From: an uncultured Sutterella sp.
GTDB taxonomy: Bacteria; Pseudomonadota; Gammaproteobacteria; Burkholderiales; Burkholderiaceae_F
Reading direction: 5' to 3'
DNA: 64,000 nucleotides
NCBI GenBank assembly: GCA_905213905.1
Contig: CAJMKD010000007.1
Coordinates: 1-64,000, forward strand
Position numbers and translations under genes: made by a program. Shown piece after piece: positions 26,617 through 35,217 of this stretch; the first letter of the stretch is position 1, and every line of letters begins with the position of its first letter. The notes under the pieces are model-generated. The model saw only the letters and a program-made list of their open reading frames with translations. It was not told where the DNA came from and made no database searches.

Positions 26617-29600
26617 ATGCGCAAGCACAATCTCACCGGACGGCTCACGGCGCTTTTCATCGATTCGAAGCTCACGCTTGTTTTGATTCTTGCCGCGCTG
26701 ATTTTCGGCCTTTACGCCGTTCTCACGACGCCGCGCGAAGAAAATCCGCAGATCTCCATGCCGGCGGCGGTCGTGCAGACGCTTCTGCCGGGAGCTTCGC
26801 CCGAAGAGGTTGAAGAGAAGCTCGTCCGTCCGCTTGAAGCGCTCATCAATCAGATTCCAGGGGTTGACCACGTAACTGCAATCGCCGCAGATTCCGCTGC
26901 GGTGCTCACCGTGCAGTTCGAGGTCGGCGAAGAAAAGGAACCCTCGCTCGTGAAGCTCGCCGAACGGCTGCTTGGCGGGCGCAGCGCGCTTCCCGCTGAG
27001 GCGCGCGGACCATTTATTCGGTCCGCGGACGCCGACGATGTGCCGATCCTTGCGCTTTCGCTCATATCGGACGAATACGACGACGCGGCGCTCAAGGCGC
27101 TGGGGCTGCGCATGCTCGATGAGCTTCAGAGCCTCGAAGGCATTTCGAGCACGTCGGTTGTGGGCGGCCGCTCGAACGAGTACCGCATTCGCATTGATCC
27201 GAAGCGGCTCCAGAATTACGGCCTCTCTTTTGACGACGTGAAGAATGCCGTCCTCGCTTCAAATGTTGCGGGGCCGATCGGCCGCTATGTCGAGCCGGCC
27301 CTCGACGCGGGCGGCCGCGCACTCGAAGCGCGCGTGCGCGTTGAGGATTTCATCGCATCGAAGAGCGACCTCGAAGCGCTTGTTGTTTCAGCGGCGCCGG
27401 GCCGGACCGTGCACCTCTCGGACGTTGCGGACATCGAGGCCGGCCCGGATCCGGACCCCGACCACCTCAGCCGCTTCGGCTTCGGACAGGCGGCCGAGCA
27501 GTATGCGGCGCACCCCGAGGAGTATGTCTCCGTTACGCTTGCCGTCGCGAAAAAGAAAGGCGCCAATGCTGTTTCGGTTGCCGATCAAGTGATCGAGCGC
27601 GTCGAGCGCATGAAGGCGAGCTTCATTCCGAAGTCGGTCGATGTCGTCGTGACGCGCAACGACGGCGAAAAGGCGAACGATGCCGTCAATGTGCTGATCG
27701 GCCACCTCGGCATCGCCGTTGCGGCGGTTGTGGGCGTCACCTGGGCGTTCCTGGGCGTGCGCCCCGCGCTCATTGTTGCCGTCACCGTCCCGCTCATTCT
27801 GGCGATTACGCTCGGCATGGTGAATCTCGCGGGACTCACGATCAACCGCCTCACGCTCTACGGGCTCATCATTGCGCTCGGACTCCTCGTCGACGACTCG
27901 ATCGTCGTCATCGAAAACATTGTGCGCCACTATCGGCTCGGGCCGATCGCGGACCGCACCGAGCGCCTGCGCCGCACGGTCGACGCGCCCGACGAGATCG
28001 GGAACGCCACGCTCCTTGCGACGATTGCCGTGATGCTCGTTTTTGCGTCGCTTATTCCTTCGCTCTCCGGAATGCCCAAGCAGTACTTCTTCCCGGTGGG
28101 CTTCAGCGTGCCTGTGGCGCTCGCGGCGTCCTTCTTCGTGGCCTACGTGGTGGCGCCCTGGGCGGCTGTGCGCTGGATTCCGGATCCGCCTGCGAAGCAG
28201 ACAACGGACGAGAAGGCGCAGAAGGAAAAAGATGGAACGCCGGGCGGCGCCATCGGGCGCTTCTACTGCCGTTTTGCGCGTCCGCTCATCGGGCACCCGA
28301 AGCGTGAAGCGCTTTTCCTGCTTCTCATCGTGGTGCTTCTTGCGCTCTCGAGCCTCATGCCCTTCTGGCAGCTCATCCGGCCGGCCGGACCGGGCGGCCC
28401 AGTGCCCGCCTTCGGCGTTGAAATGGGCTTTCTCCCGAAGGACAACAAGAATACCTTCAACGTCACGATCCGCATGCCCGAGGGCACGCCCGTCGAGACG
28501 ACGGACCGCGCCGTGCGCGACGTGGCTGAGCTTGTGCGCGCCATTCCGGAAGTCGTCGATTACCAGAGCTGGTCGGGGCTTTCCGGCGTTGCAGACTTCA
28601 ACAGCATGATTCGCGGGGATCCTGAATCGGGAAGCAACATCGGCGCTGTTCGCGTGAACCTCCTTAAAAAGGACACCGGCCGACGCTCGTCGATTCTGCT
28701 CACGCGGGAGCTCCGCATTGCTTTGAAGCCCATTGCTGCGCGCTATCCGGGCGCTGATATTCAAGTGGTCGAAGATCCGCCGGGGCCGCCGCTCAAGGCG
28801 AGCATCCTTGCGGAAATCTACATGCATGACCAGGCTGATCTTGAAAAAACGGCGCTCGCCGTTCGCAAGGCCTTTGAAGAAACCTACGACATGATGGAGA
28901 CGGCCGATTCCGTCGAATCGGATGTGCCCCTCTACAGGCTTTCGGTCGACCGCGAAAAGGCGATTCTTGCGGGCGTCGTTCCCGCGAAGGCTGCCGAGGC
29001 CCTGAAGCGCCTCATTGAAGGCGAGGTCGTGGGCTATGCGCATGCGCCGGGCGAGCGCGAGACGCAGCCTATTCGCATCGACATTCCGAACGAATACGCC
29101 TTTGATCCGAAGCGGCTCGATGAAACTTTCGTCCCGGGCGCGCTCGGGCGCAGCGTTGCGCTCTCTTCGATCGTCCGCGTCGAGCGCGGGACGGTCGAGC
29201 ACATGATCGTTCACAAGGACGGCGTCCGCATGGCTTGGGTTGGCGGCGAACTTGGAAAGACGACCCCGACCTATGCCGTGCTGGATCTGCAGCAGCGCCT
29301 CGACGGCATGACGCTTCCTTCGGGCGGAACGCTCGCCTGCGGGAACCTTTCCTTCACCGATGAGCGGCCCGACCTCACAAAGGCCGACGGCGTCCTGCTC
29401 TGGCAGGGCGAAAACCGCATGATGCTCGATTCCTATCGGGACCTCGTCAAGGCGCTCGGGCTTTCGATCGGTTCGATCTTCCTCATTCTTGTGGCGTACT
29501 ACCGCTCCTTCGGGCTCGCACTCATTGCGCTTTCGGCCGTGCCGCTCGCCTTCATCGGACTCTTCCCCGGCCACTGGCTTTTCGGCGCGCAGTTTTCCGC

Positions 29601-29940
29601 TTCGTCTCTCATCGGCGTCGTGGCGCTCGCGGGCGTTGTCGTGAGAAATTCGCTTCTCATCATCGACTTTGTGCGCGACTACCTCAAAGCGGGGCTTTCG
29701 CTCGAAGATGCTGCGATCGATGCGGGCGCCGTGCGTCTGCGGCCGATTCTGCTCACGACGCTCGCGATCATTCTGGGCTCCGTCGTGATGATCACGGACC
29801 CGGTCTTCTGCGGGCTCGCCATTTCCTTCATTTTCGGCACGGCCGCGTCGACCGTCTTCACGATCTTCCTGATTCCGATCCTTCTGAGCTTCTATTACAA
29901 GCGCTGGCCGTACGATCGGTCGGTAGAGGCGCCGATCTGA
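26617..29940 (+). CDS. RND-family efflux pump, inner-membrane permease
   Basis: 1107-residue proton-driven exporter with the RND plan: a TM helix at 20-40, a large periplasmic porter/docking domain, five TMs around 355-530, a second porter domain and a final TM bundle (about 950-1090). The TM4 proton-relay pair is D426-D427 in LGLLVDDSIVVIEN. TTPREENPQISMPAAVV after TM1 is typical of the HAE-3-like/heavy-metal-or-multidrug branch found in beta- and gammaproteobacteria rather than of AcrB. Length is slightly above AcrB (1049). Substrate unknown. Confidence 0.94.
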   Translation: MRKHNLTGRLTALFIDSKLTLVLILAALIFGLYAVLTTPREENPQISMPAAVVQTLLPGASPEEVEEKLVRPLEALINQIPGVDHVTAIAADSAAVLTVQFEVGEEKEPSLVKLAERLLGGRSALPAEARGPFIRSADADDVPILALSLISDEYDDAALKALGLRMLDELQSLEGISSTSVVGGRSNEYRIRIDPKRLQNYGLSFDDVKNAVLASNVAGPIGRYVEPALDAGGRALEARVRVEDFIASKSDLEALVVSAAPGRTVHLSDVADIEAGPDPDPDHLSRFGFGQAAEQYAAHPEEYVSVTLAVAKKKGANAVSVADQVIERVERMKASFIPKSVDVVVTRNDGEKANDAVNVLIGHLGIAVAAVVGVTWAFLGVRPALIVAVTVPLILAITLGMVNLAGLTINRLTLYGLIIALGLLVDDSIVVIENIVRHYRLGPIADRTERLRRTVDAPDEIGNATLLATIAVMLVFASLIPSLSGMPKQYFFPVGFSVPVALAASFFVAYVVAPWAAVRWIPDPPAKQTTDEKAQKEKDGTPGGAIGRFYCRFARPLIGHPKREALFLLLIVVLLALSSLMPFWQLIRPAGPGGPVPAFGVEMGFLPKDNKNTFNVTIRMPEGTPVETTDRAVRDVAELVRAIPEVVDYQSWSGLSGVADFNSMIRGDPESGSNIGAVRVNLLKKDTGRRSSILLTRELRIALKPIAARYPGADIQVVEDPPGPPLKASILAEIYMHDQADLEKTALAVRKAFEETYDMMETADSVESDVPLYRLSVDREKAILAGVVPAKAAEALKRLIEGEVVGYAHAPGERETQPIRIDIPNEYAFDPKRLDETFVPGALGRSVALSSIVRVERGTVEHMIVHKDGVRMAWVGGELGKTTPTYAVLDLQQRLDGMTLPSGGTLACGNLSFTDERPDLTKADGVLLWQGENRMMLDSYRDLVKALGLSIGSIFLILVAYYRSFGLALIALSAVPLAFIGLFPGHWLFGAQFSASSLIGVVALAGVVVRNSLLIIDFVRDYLKAGLSLEDAAIDAGAVRLRPILLTTLAIILGSVVMITDPVFCGLAISFIFGTAASTVFTIFLIPILLSFYYKRWPYDRSVEAPI

Positions 29941-30274
29941 GGATGGAAGAGAGGTGACATGATGGATTCGGACGATTCGACGGCAATTAGTCTAGGGGAT
30001 CTTCCGAATCCGTTGACGGTTGTTGTCGAATTCCAACGAGGCGAAACGTTAAGCCGCGTGTGCGGCCTTGACATGGCGCCCTCGTGTTGAATTCCCTAGA
30101 TGAAGGGCTAGATTCGATTTATAATTTAGTAAACTGAATATTTTATAGGGCAAATACCCCCCCCCGTACAGCCCCCTCTACGATGACTCCGTGGCCCTGC
30201 GGCAAATCACTGCGCGCAGGGTCGCGCCGTCTGCGCGAAGCAGGCGGACAGGAAATATTTCTTGGAGTTTATCG
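29941..30274. promoter_or_regulatory. Autotransporter upstream region with C9 tract
   Basis: This 334-bp non-coding region is markedly AT-richer than its flanks. It contains TTGACA (30068-30073), TATAAT (30120-30125) and a second AT-rich stretch (30138-30147), none forming an ideally spaced pair, then nine consecutive C (30157-30165). The tract lies about 110 bp before the start codon, near the probable transcription start. TTGGAG (30263-30268) is the Shine-Dalgarno. Slippage in the C-tract could alter expression. Confidence 0.55.
30157..30165 (+). repeat. Homopolymeric C9 tract
   Basis: Nine C residues in a row, preceded by AAATA and followed by GTACAG. Mononucleotide C/G runs of this length are typical slip-strand sites in front of surface-protein genes. 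Confidence 0.8.
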
Positions 30275-33200
30275 ATGAACAAGAATTTCAAGGCCACGAA
30301 GACCGTCCTGGCAGTCGCTGTTGCGTCTCTGATGGCCGGCGGCGTATTTGCGGCGGATGATACCGCTACAGATACCGTTGTAGATGCCGATAAAAGCGTT
30401 TCAATCTCGTTCCAGGGCAAGGCGCCGGCTTCGGCTGATGCCGTGCAGGGTGAGTTTGTCAAGATCGAAAGCAACACGGCTACTGTCAAGGACCACACAG
30501 GTGCTTTTGGTGCAACGGCTTCCGCCAACTTCACTCTCACGCGTGATGACAACAAGTTCACGGTTGCCAATGGCTCGCTTTCCGGCTTTACGGGCAAAGT
30601 GAATGAAACGACGGACACCAACCACGGGCTTCTCTTTACCGTCGGCAATGACGAAACGCTCGCACTGACGGGCATGTCGATTTCCGACAACGAAGCCTCC
30701 GATGCCCGCGGCATGATTCGTGTCAACGGCGGAATGCTGACGGTTGAAGATAGCTCGTTCACCGGCAATGCAGGTGTTCTTGGCGGCGCGCTCAACTTGG
30801 TTAAGGCCGAAGAAGGAACCAAGATCAGCAACACGACTTTCAGCGGCAATGAGGCTGGGTCTCATGGCGGCGCAGCCTACGTGACTGGCGGCACTGTTGT
30901 TTTCGAGAACGTCTCATTCTCCGGCAATAAGGCTGGATTGCAGGGCGGCGCGCTTGAAATCGTCGGCGGCGAAGATGTTCCGACGACCGTCACGTTGAAG
31001 GATGTCACCTTCTCTGGCAACAGCTCCACTATGCCCCAGGGGGCTGATAAGACGAACGGCTTCAGCGGCGGCGCCGTGATGGTGAATTCCGCGAAAACGA
31101 AGCTGACAGGTGAAAATGTTGTCTTCACCGGGAACAAGGCAGAAACGTCCAACGGCGGTGCACTTGCAGTGGCTAACGGCGGCGAAGCTTCCATCGTCGG
31201 CGGCTCCTTCTCGGGGAACTCAGCTGCTACGGGCGGTGCTGTTGGGCTTTGGAATGGCACTGCTACCTTCACCGATGTCGATTTCCGCAACAACACGGCA
31301 ACGGGTTGGGGCGGTGCAGTCCGTGCCGACAATAGCAGCACGGTAACGTTTGCGGCTGTAGAAAAAGATGTCGTTATCGCCGGCAATACGGCTGGCGATG
31401 CTGACACCGATACCGGCAAGAAGTATGGCTATACGGGCGGGTTCCTCCATCTGCAGGCTGGTTCTGATGCTACGTTCAATGTAGCCGAAGACCGCACGAT
31501 GACGATCGGCACTTCGGCGTCGGCAAAGAACGTCGATACGATTACGTCGGTTGAAAATACTTCGACGATCAATAAAACCGCCGACGGCAAGCTTGTCATC
31601 AACTCTTCGACCGAAGCATTCGCCGGCACCTTTAATGTTCAAGGCGGCTCTGTTGAGCTTGCCACCGGCATCGGCGAATTCAGCATTCTCAATATTGCCA
31701 AGGGATCTGAGCAGGATTCTGAAGCTACATCTTCCACTTTCAATGTAGAAAGCGGAGCATCTGCCTCCATTGGAAAGGTGACGGCAACGAAATATGCCGT
31801 GACCTATGACGTCGCGACTGGTGCGGACCTGACAATCAATGCGATCTCGCTTCAGAAAGACAACAAACTGAAGCTCACCAATGCTGGTGAACTGTACCTC
31901 GGCGACATTACTGTCGCTCAAGATGCTGCGTTTGCAGATTCCGCAATCTCGAATACCGGGACCATCTACACTTCGTACAAGAATCTTGTAACGCTTGGCG
32001 AAGAAGCCGATTGGTCTGACGCCATCCTCACTGCGTTCGGTGAAGCGTATGGCAATGCGCAGAAGGGTTCGCTGTATGAGACAGATTTTGCCGGCAGATA
32101 CACGCTTGATCAGCTTCAAAAGGCGGAGTCTGCCTTCGGCAATTTCTCTTTCTCAAATGTGAATGCCACGGCTTATAAGATCGTTGACGGCAAAGAAGTC
32201 AACGTGACGCTCGATGAGGCCAAGGGGCACAACCTCGGTCATACGGTTGTTGATCAGACCGGCGGGACGATTGCAAATGTTGTTGGCGACTATACGGCTG
32301 TCGGTGCGGTCAACTTCGTGCAGGAGAATGCCGATACGCCGATTGAAGCGGTCACCATCAGCAATACACAGTTGGCTTTGACGGGCGAATCTGCTTCCGG
32401 AAAAGTCTTCAAGGGCTATGAAGGTCAGATCGATTTCTCCGGATCAATTATTCAGTTCGGCAGCGAGCAGGTTGATGTCACTGTCAGCAACGACTTGACC
32501 CTTTCGGGGAATACGGATGTGACGCTTGTCGGCAATACCAAGCTGACCGGCGAAGTGGTCGCTGATGCTAAGGAAGACTCTATTACCGTTCAGGGTAACG
32601 CGACGATTCATGCCATCACCGGCGGCACGGTGACGGTCGATGACGGCATCCTTTTCGTTGAAGACTTTGTGATGCCTGAAACGAACGGTCTTTCCACTTT
32701 GGCTAATGGCGCCGGCCAGTCTCAGCCGATTCAGCCCATTACCCCGCAGGTAGCGGCAGCTCCTATTACGACCGATTACCTTGTTAAAGATGGGACGGAT
32801 CTTTCTTTGTTTGCGCCGAATAATCAAACGGCTGTCAATGCGCTGACGGAAGCGTACAACCGGCTTGGCGAAGGCTACGAAACCGGCTTGTACCTCGGCA
32901 AGGCTATCGTGCTTGGCGGCGCAGGGATCTCGGTTGGCGGAACGACGGTGAGCGACGGCCAGTTCAACGTTGCAGCCAATTGTTTTGTGGTGATGGATCT
33001 CAATGCCATCGCTCGGACTGGCTACAACCCCGAAGGTCCGCTCGCAATTGTGAACGCGTCGAGCTCGACTCTATCGACTGGTGCACAAGTCGTTTTGACG
33101 GGGCTTAACAATAAAGTTCTCGAGAAAAACGGCGATGGCAATTACGTTCTTCATTCTGGCCTGACGGGGTTGGGGGCTAGCAACCTGTCTCTTGGCACGC

Positions 33201-34339
33201 ACTTCTATACAAAGGATGCGAATCAGTTTGTAAACGGCGACTACACGTTTATTGCCAATCAGGCCCTGCTGGATGAATATCAGGACTTCAATCTCTACTA
33301 CGTTCTTGAAAACGCCGTTAAGGAAGTCACGCCGGGTCAGAATGCCATGGTTGATGCCATTTTCTATGGTGATCTGAACAATGAAGATTGGAATGGCGGA
33401 CTGCGTGATCGTGTAATTGACGAGCTCAACATCGCGACCAACATGGCCGTCGCCTCCGGCGCTTTCTCGACCGCTGTCGACATCAACAACGAAGTCTGGA
33501 AGGCTCTTGACCGCCGCATGACGCTCGCGAACCTCAATGCGCCGCGTGCTGCTTACGGCGTTACGCCGTGGGTCGATGTGATCGGCACGACGAACGAAGC
33601 CAAGGACATCTTCGGCGGTGCAGGCTACGAAGCCGATCTCTACGGTGCCGTGCTCGGCGCCGACTGGACGGCTCCGTGCGGCGCCATCGTTGGTCTCGCG
33701 TTCTCTGTCGGACAGGCGGACGGGAACTCCGTCGACCTCGGCACGAAGGTGGACAACGACGCCGACTTCTACGGCATCAGCCTCTACGGTTCGCATCAGA
33801 TCGGCAGCTTCAACGGCAAGATCGACATCGGCTACGTCTCGGTCTCGAACGACCTCTCGACCCACACGATGCTCGGCAAGTTCGACGAATCGCTTGACGC
33901 CGACATCTTCACGATGGGCCTCGGCGCCGAGTACCTCGTCAAGGCCGGTTCGCTCAATGTTGTTCCGCACGCTGGCATCCGCTGGTCGCGCATCGACATG
34001 GACGACAGCAAGTACGGCGCTGACTACGACGCGATGAACCTCTTCCAGATGCCGATGGGCGTGACGTTCTCCGGCACGTTCGACATGACGGGCTGGAAGG
34101 TTGCCCCGATGCTCGACCTCTCGGTGGTTCCTGCCTTTGGCGACAAGGACGCCGTGGCGACCTACACGGGCGGTATCAAGGACACGACCCGCGTTGTCGA
34201 CACCAATCCGATCCAGATGACCTTGGGCGTCAACGCTCAGGTTGATGCCTGGACCTTCGGCGTCAACTACGGCCTCACGGCTGGCGGCGATGAACGACTC
34301 AATAACTCGTTCAACCTCAATGCCCGCTACACGTTCTAA
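30275..34339 (+). CDS. Large type Va autotransporter with Pmp-like repeats
   Basis: 1354-residue surface protein. A signal peptide (MNKNFKATKTVLAVAVASLM, cleavage at VFAAD) is followed by a passenger. From about residue 165 to 385 the passenger repeats FSGN...GGAL/GGAV units (for example FSGNKAGLQGGALEI), the chlamydial Pmp-type beta-helix signature FxxN/GGA(I/L/V). The region to about 1085 is further beta-rich sequence. The C-terminal autotransporter domain (about 1090-1354) contains YGVTPWVDVIG and YEADLYGAVLGADW and ends in RYTF, a proper OMP C-terminus. BamA would insert it. The passenger is about 50% GC with mixed codons, while the barrel from about 33430 is host-like, suggesting a mosaic. 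Likely role is adhesion; a ligand cannot be named. Confidence 0.93.
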   Translation: MNKNFKATKTVLAVAVASLMAGGVFAADDTATDTVVDADKSVSISFQGKAPASADAVQGEFVKIESNTATVKDHTGAFGATASANFTLTRDDNKFTVANGSLSGFTGKVNETTDTNHGLLFTVGNDETLALTGMSISDNEASDARGMIRVNGGMLTVEDSSFTGNAGVLGGALNLVKAEEGTKISNTTFSGNEAGSHGGAAYVTGGTVVFENVSFSGNKAGLQGGALEIVGGEDVPTTVTLKDVTFSGNSSTMPQGADKTNGFSGGAVMVNSAKTKLTGENVVFTGNKAETSNGGALAVANGGEASIVGGSFSGNSAATGGAVGLWNGTATFTDVDFRNNTATGWGGAVRADNSSTVTFAAVEKDVVIAGNTAGDADTDTGKKYGYTGGFLHLQAGSDATFNVAEDRTMTIGTSASAKNVDTITSVENTSTINKTADGKLVINSSTEAFAGTFNVQGGSVELATGIGEFSILNIAKGSEQDSEATSSTFNVESGASASIGKVTATKYAVTYDVATGADLTINAISLQKDNKLKLTNAGELYLGDITVAQDAAFADSAISNTGTIYTSYKNLVTLGEEADWSDAILTAFGEAYGNAQKGSLYETDFAGRYTLDQLQKAESAFGNFSFSNVNATAYKIVDGKEVNVTLDEAKGHNLGHTVVDQTGGTIANVVGDYTAVGAVNFVQENADTPIEAVTISNTQLALTGESASGKVFKGYEGQIDFSGSIIQFGSEQVDVTVSNDLTLSGNTDVTLVGNTKLTGEVVADAKEDSITVQGNATIHAITGGTVTVDDGILFVEDFVMPETNGLSTLANGAGQSQPIQPITPQVAAAPITTDYLVKDGTDLSLFAPNNQTAVNALTEAYNRLGEGYETGLYLGKAIVLGGAGISVGGTTVSDGQFNVAANCFVVMDLNAIARTGYNPEGPLAIVNASSSTLSTGAQVVLTGLNNKVLEKNGDGNYVLHSGLTGLGASNLSLGTHFYTKDANQFVNGDYTFIANQALLDEYQDFNLYYVLENAVKEVTPGQNAMVDAIFYGDLNNEDWNGGLRDRVIDELNIATNMAVASGAFSTAVDINNEVWKALDRRMTLANLNAPRAAYGVTPWVDVIGTTNEAKDIFGGAGYEADLYGAVLGADWTAPCGAIVGLAFSVGQADGNSVDLGTKVDNDADFYGISLYGSHQIGSFNGKIDIGYVSVSNDLSTHTMLGKFDESLDADIFTMGLGAEYLVKAGSLNVVPHAGIRWSRIDMDDSKYGADYDAMNLFQMPMGVTFSGTFDMTGWKVAPMLDLSVVPAFGDKDAVATYTGGIKDTTRVVDTNPIQMTLGVNAQVDAWTFGVNYGLTAGGDERLNNSFNLNARYTF

Positions 34340-34340
34340 C

Positions 34341-34376
34341 CCGTTCTGACGAGACGCCTTCGGGCGTCTCGAACGG
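34341..34376 (+). terminator. First hairpin after autotransporter
   Basis: Stem GAGACGCC/GGCGTCTC with UUCG loop (34351-34370), extended by CCGTTC/GAACGG. It has no T-run; it probably protects the 3' end or backs up the next terminator. Confidence 0.5.
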
Positions 34377-34400
34377 ACGACAAGAACGTCGTAATCCAAA

Positions 34401-34449
34401 AGCACCCGTTCTCCGTTTCGATGACGGGGAGCGGGTGTTTTGTTTTCGG
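34401..34449 (+). terminator. Rho-independent terminator of autotransporter mRNA
   Basis: Stem CACCCGTTCTCCGT paired with ACGGGGAGCGGGTG (two G-U pairs, loop TTCGATG), followed by TTTTGTTTT. A strong, canonical terminator. Confidence 0.85.
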
Positions 34450-34471
34450 ATTTTCCAAAGAGGTGCCGTAA

Positions 34472-34855
34472 ATGAAGGAACTCTATGGATTCGGCTCGAC
34501 CGATGGGCCGCGTGAGAAGCCCGTTGTGGCGCGCGTTCGGCCGACAGGCGCGGCCTCCGACAAGAAGCGGCGCCAGGCGCTTGAGCTCTTTGAGCGAGGG
34601 TTCGGCTACAAGGCGGTTGCCGACATGCTGACGCTTTCAGTCAACACCGTTCGCGACTGGTCCCGGCTGCATAAGCAGGGCCGTTTTTCGCCGAACATGA
34701 GCCGCAATCAGTACCGCTATACGGCAGAGACGAAGCAACTCGCGCTCGGGCTGCGCGAGCGGGGCTATTCCTGGCGGGAGATCGAGGCCGAGACGGGCGT
34801 CAATGCATCAACCTGCCGAGCCTGGGTTCGGGCGACTGCGGCGAAGGATCTCTGA
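34472..34855 (+). CDS. Small double helix-turn-helix protein (transposase OrfA-like)
   Basis: 127-residue basic protein with two HTH units: about residues 30-68 (QALELFERGFGYKAVADML, then SVNTVRDW) and about 85-122 (LALGLRERGYSWREIEAETG, then NASTCRAW). The pattern resembles the DNA-binding half of IS3/IS630-type transposases and their domesticated derivatives. No DDE catalytic part or terminal inverted repeats are present, so it is not a complete insertion sequence. It lies directly after the autotransporter terminators with AAAGAGG as Shine-Dalgarno. Palindromic repeats and a decayed copy of its 3' end follow. Confidence 0.75.
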   Translation: MKELYGFGSTDGPREKPVVARVRPTGAASDKKRRQALELFERGFGYKAVADMLTLSVNTVRDWSRLHKQGRFSPNMSRNQYRYTAETKQLALGLRERGYSWREIEAETGVNASTCRAWVRATAAKDL

Positions 34856-34894
34856 CGCATGAAGCATGGCGACGGCGCGTTTAAAGCGAATAGT

Positions 34895-34926
34895 TATCAT
34901 AAATTTATGATAAAAGTATGATAAAT
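34895..34926. repeat. Palindromic unit 1 with extra half-site
   Basis: Perfect 18-bp palindrome TATCATAAATTTATGATA (34895-34912), followed by the half-site GTATGATAAAT. Unit 2 begins 53 bp (about five helical turns) further on. Confidence 0.8.
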
Positions 34927-34944
34927 CTCGGCTCAGCGCCGGCC

Positions 34945-34980
34945 AAGTATCATAAATGTATGATACTTGTATGACAAATA
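34945..34980. repeat. Palindromic unit 2 with extra half-site
   Basis: Near-perfect palindrome AAGTATCATAAATGTATGATACTT (34945-34968), followed by GTATGACAAAT. It has the same architecture as unit 1, in the same orientation. The two units look like an operator pair or iterons. Confidence 0.8.
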
Positions 34981-35013
34981 AGCGAATTTCCGCCAAGTTA
35001 TTCATACTGATAA

Positions 35014-35103
35014 AGCGGAACGCCTGCATCAAGTCTTGAAGTGACAGGCGCCAAGGCATCAATCTGCCGCACCTGGGTTCTGGCAGCAGCGGCAGAGGAT
35101 GTC
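35014..35103 (+). pseudogene. Decayed copy of the 3' end of the HTH gene
   Basis: Read in one frame, 35044-35103 gives TGAKASICRTWVLAAAAEDV, matching TGVNASTCRAWVRATAAKDL at the C terminus of the intact HTH protein (12 of 20 identical). The nucleotide match continues into AAGCATGA after both copies. Upstream similarity fades by about 35014. This points to an old duplication or loss of a second HTH gene. Confidence 0.65.
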
Positions 35104-35132
35104 AGAAGCATGACGGCGCAGATTTTTGAAAT

Positions 35133-35168
35133 AGAAAAAGGCCGGCGGCATGAAACCGTCGGCCTTCG
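35133..35168 (-). terminator. Terminator of the PRTase gene
   Basis: Stem AAGGCCGGCGG/CCGTCGGCCTT (35138-35166) with one G-U pair and loop CATGAAA. On the minus strand it is followed by TTTTTCTATTT. It probably also stops plus-strand read-through. Confidence 0.82.
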
Positions 35169-35217
35169 TCTTTCAGTGCGTCCGGGCAGGCGCGTCGGAC
35201 GCAGCTGAAAGTCGTCA

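Larger units (their letters stand above)
34856..35217. other. AT-rich intergenic segment with palindromes and gene remnant
   Basis: This 362-bp gap between the HTH gene and the convergent PRTase gene contains, in order, two AT-rich palindromic units, a degenerate copy of the HTH gene's tail, and a bidirectional terminator, each listed separately. No intact gene. Confidence 0.7.

Noticed and set aside
27388..29574. 728-codon open frame antisense to the RND pump
   Set aside because: Shadow of the pump's codon bias. The composition is His/Arg/Glu-rich low complexity with no motif.
29991..30100. Possible invertible segment flanked by TCTAGGGGAT and ATTCCCTAGA upstream of the autotransporter
   Set aside because: Arms of 10 bp with one mismatch are expected by chance in a region of this size, and no invertase gene is near.
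34472..34855. Complete insertion sequence at the HTH gene
   Set aside because: No DDE catalytic domain, no second transposase frame and no flanking inverted repeats or target duplication; only DNA-binding domains are present.
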